Part shown: one piece after another, positions 9,256-17,800 of the stretch
Layout: each line of letters begins with the position of its first letter
Numbering within the stretch: the first letter of the stretch is position 1
NCBI RefSeq assembly: GCF_001984065.1
Contig: NZ_LYVP01000019.1
Coordinates: 1 to 64,000, forward strand
Direction of reading: 5' to 3'
Source of the DNA: Pseudomonas sp. KK4
GTDB lineage: Bacteria > Pseudomonadota > Gammaproteobacteria > Pseudomonadales > Pseudomonadaceae
DNA: 64,000 bases
The notes under the pieces: generated by a model
What the model was told of the DNA's origin: nothing
The model's input: the letters and a program-made list of their open reading frames with translations, nothing else
The model's database searches: none
Translations under genes and position numbers: made by a program

Positions 9256-10815
9256 ATGCGAATCAAAGTCCACTGCCAGAACCGCATCGGCATCCTGCGT
9301 GACATTCTCAACCTGCTGGTGGGGTACGGCATCAACGTCGCGCGCGGTGAGGTGGGCGGTGAGCATGGCAATGCGATCTACCTGCACTGTCCCAACCTGA
9401 TCAACATCCAGTTCCAGGCCTTGCGTCCGAAATTCGAAGCGATTGCCGGGGTGTTTGGCGTCAAGCGTGTAGGCCTGATGCCCAGCGAGCGTCGGCATAT
9501 GGAACTCAATGCGTTACTGGGCGCCCTGGAGTTTCCGGTGCTGTCGATCGACATGGGCGGCTCCATCGTTGCCGCCAACCGTGCGGCAGCGCAGTTGCTG
9601 GGTGTGCGGGTCGACGAGGTGCCCGGAATTCCGCTGTCGCGCTACGCCGAGTATTTCGATTTGCCGGAACTGGTGCGCGCCAACAAGTCGCGAATCAACG
9701 GCCTGCGGGTCAAGGTCAAGGGCGATGTGTTTCTGGCCGACATTGCCCCGCTGCAATCTGAGCATGACGACAGCGAAGCCATGGCCGGCGCAGTGCTGAC
9801 GCTGCATCGCGCCGACCGGGTAGGGGAGCGCATCTACAACGTGCGCAAACAGGAATTGCGTGGCTTCGACAGCATCTTTCAAAGCTCGAAGGTGATGGCT
9901 GCCGTGGTGCGCGAAGCCCGGCGCATGGCGCCCCTCGACGCACCGCTATTGATAGAAGGCGAAACCGGCACCGGCAAGGAGCTGCTGGCGCGGGCCTGTC
10001 ACCTGGCCAGCCCCCGTGGGCAATCGCCGCTGATGGCGCTCAACTGCGCCGGCCTGCCGGAGTCCATGGCCGAGACCGAACTGTTCGGCTACGGCCCTGG
10101 CGCCTTCGAAGGGGCGCGGGCCGAGGGCAAGCTCGGGCTGTTGGAATTGACGGCGGGCGGCACGCTGTTTCTCGACGGTGTGGGGGAAATGAGCCCGCGG
10201 CTGCAGGTGAAATTGCTGCGCTTCCTGCAGGACGGCTGCTTTCGTCGTGTGGGCAGTGATGAGGAGGTCTACCTCGATGTGCGGGTGATCTGTGCGACCC
10301 AGGTCGACCTTTCCGAGCTGTGCGCCCGGGGTGAGTTTCGCCAGGACCTCTATCACCGCTTGAATGTGTTGTCGCTGCACATCCCGCCGTTGCGCGAATG
10401 CCTCGACGGTTTGCCGCCGCTGGTGGAGCATTTTCTCGATCAGGCCAGTCGGCAGATCGGTTGCCCGCTGCCGAAACTGGCGCCGGCGGCCATGGATCGG
10501 TTAAGCCATTACCATTGGCCGGGCAACGTGCGGCAGTTGGAGAACGTGTTGTTCCAGGCGGTTTCGCTGTGCGACGGCGGCACCGTCAAGGCCGAGCACA
10601 TCCGTTTGCCGGACTACGGCGTGCGCCAACCGCTGGGGGATTTTTCCCTCGAAGGCGGGCTGGACGAAATCGTCGGGCGTTTCGAAAAAGCCGTGCTGCA
10701 AAGCCTGTATTGCGAGCATCCCAGCAGCCGGCAACTGGGCAAGCGGCTCGGGGTTTCCCATACCACCATCGCCAACAAGTTGCGTGAGTACGACGTGGGC
10801 AAGAACGACGCCTAG
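9256..10815 (+). CDS. phhR: TyrR-family transcriptional regulator PhhR
   Basis: Protein of 519 residues: N-terminal ACT domain (1-75) for aromatic amino acids, PAS domain (about 80-150), AAA+ domain (about 205-430, Walker A GETGTGKE at 235-242) and a C-terminal helix-turn-helix (about 490-515, GKRLGVSHTTIANKLREY). It activates phhABC in response to phenylalanine and tyrosine. The loop that contacts sigma-54 reads GAFEGA (282-287) rather than GAFTGA, as in TyrR proteins that work with sigma-70. The ATG at 9256 begins the ACT domain; longer in-frame starts would translate through the REP element. Confidence 0.93.
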   Translation: MRIKVHCQNRIGILRDILNLLVGYGINVARGEVGGEHGNAIYLHCPNLINIQFQALRPKFEAIAGVFGVKRVGLMPSERRHMELNALLGALEFPVLSIDMGGSIVAANRAAAQLLGVRVDEVPGIPLSRYAEYFDLPELVRANKSRINGLRVKVKGDVFLADIAPLQSEHDDSEAMAGAVLTLHRADRVGERIYNVRKQELRGFDSIFQSSKVMAAVVREARRMAPLDAPLLIEGETGTGKELLARACHLASPRGQSPLMALNCAGLPESMAETELFGYGPGAFEGARAEGKLGLLELTAGGTLFLDGVGEMSPRLQVKLLRFLQDGCFRRVGSDEEVYLDVRVICATQVDLSELCARGEFRQDLYHRLNVLSLHIPPLRECLDGLPPLVEHFLDQASRQIGCPLPKLAPAAMDRLSHYHWPGNVRQLENVLFQAVSLCDGGTVKAEHIRLPDYGVRQPLGDFSLEGGLDEIVGRFEKAVLQSLYCEHPSSRQLGKRLGVSHTTIANKLREYDVGKNDA

Positions 10816-10842
10816 CCAACACTTGGGAAAAGACTTGCCTCC

Positions 10843-10867
10843 AACCGGCATGACACCGCCGGTTTTT
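10843..10867 (+). terminator. Terminator after phhR
   Basis: AACCGGC / GCCGGTT stem with an 8-base loop followed by TTTTCG. It separates phhR from the flagellar genes. Confidence 0.75.
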
Positions 10868-10946
10868 CGTCTTCGACACCATCGCTCCATTCCCTGCAAA
10901 CCCCTCAAGTCCTTTGTTTACCGGCCCTTGCGCCGGCAAAAACAAG

Positions 10947-10964
10947 TTGGTCTGCAAATTGCTT
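10947..10964 (+). promoter_or_regulatory. Sigma-54 promoter candidate for flgF
   Basis: TTGGTCTGCAAATTGCTT has GG and GC exactly 10 bases apart, ending about 55 bases before flgF. The -24 box is weak (TGGTCTG against TGGCACG) but the -12 box TTGCT is consensus. Confidence 0.6.
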
Positions 10965-11019
10965 GTGGCTCATCAGTACAGCAGTGGGCGGCAAACGTCC
11001 GGCAGGCAGAGGATAGATT

Positions 11020-11760
11020 GTGGACAAGTACCTTTATGTGGCAATGACCGGCGCCAGCCAGAATGCACTGGCGCAAAAGGCTCATGCCAACAACCTGGCG
11101 AACATCTCTACCAACGGCTTCCAGAAAGACCTGGAGCAGGCGCGTTCGATGCCGGTGTTCGGTGACAGCTTTCCGGCGCGTGCGTTTGCCATGTCCGAAC
11201 GCCCGGCCACGGATTTCTCCCCAGGCTCGCTGGTGGAAACCGGTCGCGATCTCGACGTTGCCGTGCAAGGCAACGGCTGGCTGGCGGTGCAGAACCCCGA
11301 TGGCGGTGAAAGCTACGTGCGCACCGGCAGCCTGGTGGTCGATGCCTTGGGCGTCTTGCGCGCCGGCAACGGCATGCCGGTGATCGGCAACGGCGGCCCG
11401 ATCGCCGTGCCGCCCGAGCAACAGATCGAAGTCGGCGAGGACGGCACCATCAGCATCCGTGCGATGGGCGAAGGTCCGCGGGTCATGGCCGAAGTCGACC
11501 GCATCAAGCTGGTCAACCCGGACATCAAGAACATGACCAAGGGCCTGGACGGTTCGATCCACACCAAGGACGGTCAGCCGGCGCAAGCCGATGCCAACGT
11601 CAAACTGGTGTCCGGTTTCCTTGAGTCGAGCAACGTCAACGCCGTGGACGAAATGACCTCGGTGCTGGCTTTGTCCAAGCAGTTCGAGCTGCACATCAAG
11701 ATGATGAACACCGCCAAAGAAGACGACCAGGCCATGGCTCGGGTCTTGCAGATCAGCTAA
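11020..11760 (+). CDS. flgF: Flagellar basal-body rod protein FlgF
   Basis: Proximal rod subunit of 246 residues exported by the flagellar type III system. It has the N-terminal rod signature NNLANISTNGF (about residues 28-38) and a C-terminal helical segment (SNVNAVDEMTSVLALSKQFELHIKMM) found in rod and hook proteins. The start is GTG with an AGAGGA ribosome site upstream. It leads flgFGHIJKL; flgBCDE are not next to it but must be elsewhere, and phhR lies directly before it. A sigma-54 site precedes it. Confidence 0.95.
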   Translation: MDKYLYVAMTGASQNALAQKAHANNLANISTNGFQKDLEQARSMPVFGDSFPARAFAMSERPATDFSPGSLVETGRDLDVAVQGNGWLAVQNPDGGESYVRTGSLVVDALGVLRAGNGMPVIGNGGPIAVPPEQQIEVGEDGTISIRAMGEGPRVMAEVDRIKLVNPDIKNMTKGLDGSIHTKDGQPAQADANVKLVSGFLESSNVNAVDEMTSVLALSKQFELHIKMMNTAKEDDQAMARVLQIS

Positions 11761-11805
11761 TTATCAGAACGTCGCGCCGTAAAACAGGCGCACGAGGAGA
11801 ATCGA

Positions 11806-12591
11806 ATGCTTCCGGCTCTATGGGTTGCCAAAACCGGTCTGTCCGCCCAGGACACCAACCTGACCACCATTTCCAACAACCTGGCCAACGTGTCGACCAC
11901 GGGTTTCAAACGTGACCGCGCCGAGTTCCAGGACCTGCTCTATCAGATCAAGCGCCAGCCAGGCGCCCAGTCGACCCAGGACAGCGAACTGCCGTCGGGT
12001 CTGCAACTGGGTACCGGTGTGCGCATCGTAGGCACCCAGAAAAACTTCAACGCCGGCAGCCTGCAAACCACCGAGCAGCCGCTGGACATGGCCATCGACG
12101 GTCGCGGTTTCTTCCAGATCCTGCAACCGGACGGCACCACGTCCTACACCCGTGACGGCACCTTCCACCTGGACTCCAACGGCCAGATCGTCAACGCCAG
12201 CGGTTTCGCCCTGGAGCCGGCGATCGTCATTCCCAACGATGCCCAAACGTTCACCGTGGGCAAGGACGGCACCGTGTCCATCACCACCGCCGGCAACCCG
12301 GCGTCCCAGGTGATCGGCAACCTGCAGACCGCCGACTTCATCAACCCGGCCGGCCTGCAGGCCGTGGGCAACAACCTGTTCCTGGAAACCGCCGCCAGTG
12401 GCGCGCCGCAAGTCGGCACCCCGGGCCTGGCCGGTTTCGGCACTACGCTGCAGAACACCCTGGAAACCTCCAACGTCAGCACCGTTGAAGAGATGGTCAA
12501 CATGATCACCACTCAGCGCGCCTACGAGATGAACTCCAAGGTGATCTCCACCGCCGACCAGATGCTCTCGTTCGTAACGCAGAATCTGTAA
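11806..12591 (+). CDS. flgG: Flagellar distal rod protein FlgG
   Basis: Distal rod subunit of 261 residues, the standard FlgG length. It opens with MLPALWVAKTGLSAQDTNL and the rod motif NNLANVSTTGFKRDRAEF. The C-terminal helix (SNVSTVEEMVNMITTQRAYEMNSKVIST) is highly typical. It builds the drive shaft that passes through the P and L rings made by flgI and flgH. It lies 45 bases after flgF with a GAGGAG ribosome site, second in the operon. Confidence 0.96.
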   Translation: MLPALWVAKTGLSAQDTNLTTISNNLANVSTTGFKRDRAEFQDLLYQIKRQPGAQSTQDSELPSGLQLGTGVRIVGTQKNFNAGSLQTTEQPLDMAIDGRGFFQILQPDGTTSYTRDGTFHLDSNGQIVNASGFALEPAIVIPNDAQTFTVGKDGTVSITTAGNPASQVIGNLQTADFINPAGLQAVGNNLFLETAASGAPQVGTPGLAGFGTTLQNTLETSNVSTVEEMVNMITTQRAYEMNSKVISTADQMLSFVTQNL

Positions 12592-12644
12592 TCAAGTCTA
12601 CGGGGCGGCCATGAGGTCGCCTGCAACACCGTGAGGTAAGGGTC

Positions 12645-13340
12645 ATGAAACGCTTCGTCTCTGTTATGGCTTTGAGTGGGATCACCGCGCTTGCCGGTTG
12701 CGTCGCGCCGACGCCCAAGCCCAACGACCCTTACTACGCCCCGGTGTTGCCGCGCACGCCGCTGCCGGCGGCGGCGAACAACGGCTCGATCTATCAGGCC
12801 GGGTTCGAGCAGAACCTGTACAGCGACCGCAAGGCGTTCCGGGTCGGTGACATCATCACCATCACCCTGAACGAGAAGACCCAGGCCAGCAAGAACGCCA
12901 ACTCGCAAGTGGCCAAGAACAGCAAGACCGGCATCGGCCTGAGTTCGTTGTTCGGCACCAGCGCCACCACCAACAACCCGTTCGGTGGCGGTGACCTGAG
13001 CCTGAGTGCCGGCTATGAAGGCGACCGCGCGACCAAGGGTGACAGCAAGGCCGGGCAAGGCAACAGCCTGACCGGTTCGATCACCGTGACCGTGGCCGAC
13101 GTATTGCCCAACGGCATCATCGCCGTGCGCGGCGAGAAGTGGCTGACCCTCAACACCGGCGATGAGCTGGTGCGGATCGCCGGCCTGGTGCGTGCCGATG
13201 ACATCGCCACCGACAACACCGTGTCATCGACCCGTGTCGCCGACGCACGCATCACCTATTCGGGCACCGGTTCGTTTGCCGATGCGAGTCAGCCAGGCTG
13301 GTTCGACCGTTTCTTCCTCAGCCCGCTGTTCCCTTTCTAG
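12645..13340 (+). CDS. flgH: Flagellar L-ring protein FlgH
   Basis: Outer-membrane lipoprotein of 231 residues forming the L-ring bushing. The signal peptide ends in the lipobox LAGC, with the acylated cysteine at residue 19. Family motifs include [19 protein letters not shown] and [17 protein letters not shown]. The C-terminal FLSPLFPF ending is typical of FlgH. It is followed at once by flgI, with the stop codon abutting a possible GTG start. Confidence 0.95.
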   Translation: MKRFVSVMALSGITALAGCVAPTPKPNDPYYAPVLPRTPLPAAANNGSIYQAGFEQNLYSDRKAFRVGDIITITLNEKTQASKNANSQVAKNSKTGIGLSSLFGTSATTNNPFGGGDLSLSAGYEGDRATKGDSKAGQGNSLTGSITVTVADVLPNGIIAVRGEKWLTLNTGDELVRIAGLVRADDIATDNTVSSTRVADARITYSGTGSFADASQPGWFDRFFLSPLFPF

Positions 13341-14459
13341 GTGGCTACGTTGTTGAATTTCAGAAGCCTCATGATGGCCGCGGTGATGGTGTCCGCGGCC
13401 TTCAACGCCCAGGCCGAACGCCTGAAGGACATCGCCAGCATTTCCGGCGTGCGTTCCAACCAATTGATCGGTTACGGCCTGGTGGTCGGGCTTAACGGTA
13501 CCGGCGACCAGACGACGCAAACCCCGTTCACCCTGCAGACCTTCAACAACATGCTCTCGCAGTTCGGCATCAAGGTGCCGCCGGGTTCGGGCAACGTGCA
13601 GTTGAAGAACGTCGCGGCAGTGTCGATCAGCGCCGATTTGCCGGCGTTCGCCAAGCCGGGTCAGCAGGTCGACATCACCGTTTCGTCCATCGGTAACTCC
13701 AAGAGCCTGCGCGGCGGCACCTTGCTGCTGACACCGCTCAAGGGTATCGACGGCAACGTCTACGCCGTGGCACAGGGCAACCTGGTGGTTGGCGGTTTCG
13801 ACGCCGAGGGCCGTGACGGTTCCAAGATCACGGTCAACGTGCCGTCGGCCGGTCGCATCCCTGGCGGTGCCTCGGTAGAGCGCGCCGTGCCGAGCGGTTT
13901 CAACCAGGGCAACAGCCTGACGCTGAACCTCAACCGTTCCGACTTCACCACCGCCAAACGCATCGTCGACAAGATCAACGACATGCTCGGCCCGGGCGTG
14001 GCCCAGGCCATCGATGGCGGTTCGATTCGTGTCACCGCGCCACTGGACCCGAGCCAGCGTGTCGACTACCTGTCGATACTCGAAAACCTGGAAATCGATC
14101 CGGGCCAGGCCGTGGCGAAAGTCATCATCAACTCCCGTACCGGCACCATCGTGATCGGCCAGAACGTCAAGGTTTCCCCGGCCGCCGTGACCCACGGCAG
14201 CCTGACCGTGACCATCACTGAAGATCCGATCGTCAGCCAGCCCGGCCCTCTGTCCAATGGTCAGACGGCAGTGGTGCCACGTTCGCGGGTCAACGCCCAG
14301 CAGGAAGCCAAGCCGATGTTCAAGTTCGGCCCGGGCACCACCCTCGACGAGATCGTGCGTGCGGTGAACCAGGTCGGCGCGGCGCCGGGTGACTTGATGG
14401 CCATCCTCGAAGCGCTGAAACAGGCCGGCGCGTTGCAAGCCGACCTGATCGTGATCTGA
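13341..14459 (+). CDS. flgI: Flagellar P-ring protein FlgI
   Basis: Periplasmic P-ring subunit, 368-372 residues. It has a cleavable signal peptide ending FNAQA before [13 protein letters not shown], and the family block [18 protein letters not shown]. The longest start, GTG at 13341, abuts the flgH stop. An AGGTGG ribosome site at 13340-13345 argues instead for TTG at 13350 or 13353, which would also match homologues opening near NFRSLMM. The mature protein is unaffected by the choice. It is the fourth gene of the flgFGHIJKL operon. Confidence 0.93.
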   Translation: MATLLNFRSLMMAAVMVSAAFNAQAERLKDIASISGVRSNQLIGYGLVVGLNGTGDQTTQTPFTLQTFNNMLSQFGIKVPPGSGNVQLKNVAAVSISADLPAFAKPGQQVDITVSSIGNSKSLRGGTLLLTPLKGIDGNVYAVAQGNLVVGGFDAEGRDGSKITVNVPSAGRIPGGASVERAVPSGFNQGNSLTLNLNRSDFTTAKRIVDKINDMLGPGVAQAIDGGSIRVTAPLDPSQRVDYLSILENLEIDPGQAVAKVIINSRTGTIVIGQNVKVSPAAVTHGSLTVTITEDPIVSQPGPLSNGQTAVVPRSRVNAQQEAKPMFKFGPGTTLDEIVRAVNQVGAAPGDLMAILEALKQAGALQADLIVI

Positions 14460-14470
14460 GGACGGCGACC

Positions 14471-15751
14471 ATGGACATGTACAAGAGCGGTCGCGTCAGC
14501 AGCAGCGATTCGGGTTCTTTTTCCGACCTGAACCGCCTGAACCAGCTCAAGGTCGGCGACAAGAACAGCGACGCGAACATGCGCAAGGTCGCGCAGGAAT
14601 TCGAATCGCTGTTCCTTGGCGAAATGCTCAAGTCGATGCGCTCGGCCACCGAAGCGCTGGGCAAGGACAACCCGCTCAATACGCCCGAAGCCAAGCAATA
14701 TCAGGAAATGTACGACCAGCAGTTGGCCGTTTCCATGTCCCGCGAAGGCGGGGGCATTGGTCTGGCGGACGTGCTGATGCGCCAGATGTCGAAGAATAAA
14801 CCGTTGGCGCCGGGCGAGGCCGCGATCCTGTCTGCGCAAAAGCAGGAAGCCGCGAAAGCCGCTGCACAAACGCCAGTGGCTGCCGGCACCGTGGCAATCA
14901 ACGGGCCGCTGTCGCGGGTCAATGGCGAGCGCCCGCTGTGGGCGTCGCGTTCGGTCAAGGCGCCGACAGGCGAGGGCGAGCATCGCAACGACATGGCGCT
15001 GATCAACCAGCGTCGCCTGGCGTTGCCGCCGAAACTGGCCGATCGTTTGCTGGCAGGTCTGGTGCCTTCGGCTACGACCGCTGCGGCCGTCAACAAGGCG
15101 CCATTGCCGGAACGCGTCGCCACCACCACCGGCGCCGGTGCTTTGTATAACGGCGACTGGCTGGCGAACGCGCAGGCGATGACCAGCGGGACGATGCAGA
15201 CTCACGGTCGCGCCATCGCACAGATTCCCCTGGCGCCAGCGAAGAAAGCCTTCAGTTCCGCCGACGAATTCGTCAATGCCATGCTGCCCATGGCCAAGGA
15301 AGCCGCCGACCGCATCGGCCTCGATCCGCGGTACCTGGTGGCTCAGGCCGCACTGGAAACCGGTTGGGGTAAATCGGTCATGCGCGCCCAGGATGGCAGC
15401 AGCAGCCACAACCTGTTCGGCATCAAGGCCAGCAGCAATTGGCAGGGCAATTCGGCGCGGGCGATCACCAGCGAATTCAGAAACGGCGAGATGGTCAAGG
15501 AGACGGCCGAGTTCCGTTCCTATGACTCTTACAGGGACAGCTTCCATGACCTTGTGACGCTGTTGCAAACCAACAATCGCTATCAAGATGTCGTGAAGTC
15601 GGCCGATAACCCGGAACAGTTTGTACGCGAGCTGCAAAAGGCCGGTTACGCAACCGACCCGCAGTACGCGAGCAAGATTTCGCAGATAGCCAGGCAGATG
15701 ACGAGTTACCAAAACTACGCCGCGGCGGGCGCTTCCACGACGCCTTTATAG
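14471..15751 (+). CDS. flgJ: Peptidoglycan hydrolase FlgJ
   Basis: Two-domain protein of 426 residues. The N-terminal rod-scaffold domain (about 30-110, VAQEFESLFLGEMLKSMR) caps the growing rod. The C-terminal glucosaminidase-type domain (about 265-410) opens the cell wall; its probable catalytic glutamate is in QAALETGWGKS. A Pro/Ala-rich linker joins them and makes the protein longer than the enterobacterial form (about 315). It lies 11 bases after flgI. Confidence 0.94.
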   Translation: MDMYKSGRVSSSDSGSFSDLNRLNQLKVGDKNSDANMRKVAQEFESLFLGEMLKSMRSATEALGKDNPLNTPEAKQYQEMYDQQLAVSMSREGGGIGLADVLMRQMSKNKPLAPGEAAILSAQKQEAAKAAAQTPVAAGTVAINGPLSRVNGERPLWASRSVKAPTGEGEHRNDMALINQRRLALPPKLADRLLAGLVPSATTAAAVNKAPLPERVATTTGAGALYNGDWLANAQAMTSGTMQTHGRAIAQIPLAPAKKAFSSADEFVNAMLPMAKEAADRIGLDPRYLVAQAALETGWGKSVMRAQDGSSSHNLFGIKASSNWQGNSARAITSEFRNGEMVKETAEFRSYDSYRDSFHDLVTLLQTNNRYQDVVKSADNPEQFVRELQKAGYATDPQYASKISQIARQMTSYQNYAAAGASTTPL

Positions 15752-15774
15752 ACACAAGGTATAAGGTCTGAATC

Positions 15775-17787
15775 ATGAGTTTGCTCAACATCGGAATGTC
15801 GGGTCTGTCCGCTAGCCACGCCTCGTTGGTGACTACCGGTAATAACATTTCCAACGTCGATACCGTCGGGTACTCGCGCCAACAAACCGTACAGAACAGC
15901 AAGAATTCCATTCAGTACGGCAATGTGTTCATCGGTACCGGCACCACGCTGGCCGATGTGCGCCGGGTATACAACAGCTACCTCGATTCGCAGTTGCAGA
16001 CCACCACGTCGCTCAACAGTGACGCCCAGGCGTATCTGGGCCAGGCCACTCAGGTCGACAAGCTGTTGTCCGACAGCGGTACCGGTGTCACCAAATCCTT
16101 GCAGGCGTTTTTCTCGTCCCTGCAAACCCTGGCCGGCAACTCCAACGACAACGCCGCGCGCCAGGCGCTGCTGACCAACGCCCAGGGCTTGAGCAGTCGC
16201 TTCAATGCGATCTCCCAGCAACTGAGCCAGCAGAACAGCTATATCAACGACCAGTTGGGCTCGATGGCCGACCAGGTCAACAAGCTGGCCTCGACCGTTG
16301 CGGTCTACAACAAGAAGATCGCCGAAGTCAGCGGTTCGGGCGGCACGCCCAACGAGCTGCTGGATCAGCGCAACGAAACCATTCGCCAGCTCAATGAACT
16401 GGTCGGTACTCAGGTGACTGAAACCGAAGGCCGTCTCGATATTTACCTGGGCAGCGGCCAGCCACTGGTGGTCGGCGATACCGTCAATAAATTGCGCGTG
16501 TCGCCGGACCCGGCCGATCCGACCCGTTCCGCGATCATCATGGATCGCAACGGCTCGTCGGTCGACATCACGTCGGTGATGAGCGGCGGCGAGATGGGCG
16601 GGCTGGTGCGTTATCGCAATGAAGTGCTGACGCCTGCGGTCAATGGTCTGGGGCGCATCGCCATGGTTGTGGCCGATCAGGTCAACAAGCAACTGGGCCA
16701 GGGCCTGGACCAGAACGGCAACTTTGGCGCGGCACTGTTCAACAACATCAACAGTGCGGCCGCGATCAGCCAACGCAGTATCGCCAACGGCAACAACAAC
16801 CCGGCATCCGGCAACCTGAACGTCACCATCAACGACACCAGCAAGGTGCAGGCCAGTGACTATCAGGTGACCATCACCGCCACCGGTTACAACGTGCGTC
16901 GCCTGTCGGACAACACCGACATGGGCAACTTCGCCTTCGCCACGCCGCCGGCTGCACAACCGGTGATCGACGGCTTCAGCCTGAGCATCAACGCCGGCAC
17001 CGTCGCTGCCGGCGATAGCTTCAAGATCACCCCGACCCGTGGGTCCGCCGCGGACATGGCAACGGTCATGACCGACACCAAGACCCTGGCCACCTCCGCA
17101 CCGCTGACCTCGACCAAGGCCTCGGGCAACGACGGCACCGGTGCGGTGAGCCAGCCGAGCCTGAAGACTACCCTGGATATTTATGATCCGGTGCAGCGCC
17201 TGGAGGTGCAATCGGCGGTCAAGGCGTCGATGCCGGTGCGTCTGACGATGACCAGTGCGACCGCCTACGAAGTCTTCGACGCCAAGGGCAATAGCATCGG
17301 CACCGGCAGCATCGTCCCGGGCCAGAACAACGACCTGAACATCGCCGTGCCGTACACCGATGCCGGTGGCAACGCCAAGACCTTCAATGTCGGCATGACC
17401 GTCAGCGGCAGCCCGGCGTCGGGTGACAGCTTCAACATCGCCATGACCGCGGCGGACAGCACCGACAACCGCAACGCCCAGGCATTGCTCGGCCTTCAAA
17501 CCAAGGCCACCGTCGGCGCCAGCGCGACCAGCCCGGGTGTCAGTTTCACCGATGCTTATGGTGGTCTGGTGACCACCGTTGGTTCGCTGACCAAGCAAGG
17601 TCAACTCGATGCCACGGCCACCGATACCATTGTGACCAGTGCACGTAATGCCCGGGACTCGCTGTCGGGCGTCGACCTCGATGAAGAGGCGGGCAATCTG
17701 ACCAAGTACCAGCAGTACTACACGGCTTCTTCGCAGATCATCAAGACTGCGCAGGAAATTTTCAGCACCCTGATCAATGCCCTTTAA
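15775..17787 (+). CDS. flgK: Hook-filament junction protein FlgK (HAP1)
   Basis: First hook-associated protein, 670 residues. The N-terminus carries the rod/hook family motif (NIGMSGLSASHASLVTTGNNISNVDTVGYSRQ) split by the exported coiled region, and the C-terminal helix ends in SSQIIKTAQEIFSTLINAL. The central part (about 330-560) is Thr/Asp/Gly-rich and variable, surface-exposed in the family. It is longer than enteric FlgK (about 550). It is followed 13 bases later by flgL. Confidence 0.94.
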   Translation: MSLLNIGMSGLSASHASLVTTGNNISNVDTVGYSRQQTVQNSKNSIQYGNVFIGTGTTLADVRRVYNSYLDSQLQTTTSLNSDAQAYLGQATQVDKLLSDSGTGVTKSLQAFFSSLQTLAGNSNDNAARQALLTNAQGLSSRFNAISQQLSQQNSYINDQLGSMADQVNKLASTVAVYNKKIAEVSGSGGTPNELLDQRNETIRQLNELVGTQVTETEGRLDIYLGSGQPLVVGDTVNKLRVSPDPADPTRSAIIMDRNGSSVDITSVMSGGEMGGLVRYRNEVLTPAVNGLGRIAMVVADQVNKQLGQGLDQNGNFGAALFNNINSAAAISQRSIANGNNNPASGNLNVTINDTSKVQASDYQVTITATGYNVRRLSDNTDMGNFAFATPPAAQPVIDGFSLSINAGTVAAGDSFKITPTRGSAADMATVMTDTKTLATSAPLTSTKASGNDGTGAVSQPSLKTTLDIYDPVQRLEVQSAVKASMPVRLTMTSATAYEVFDAKGNSIGTGSIVPGQNNDLNIAVPYTDAGGNAKTFNVGMTVSGSPASGDSFNIAMTAADSTDNRNAQALLGLQTKATVGASATSPGVSFTDAYGGLVTTVGSLTKQGQLDATATDTIVTSARNARDSLSGVDLDEEAGNLTKYQQYYTASSQIIKTAQEIFSTLINAL

Positions 17788-17800
17788 GGAGCCGTAGAAC

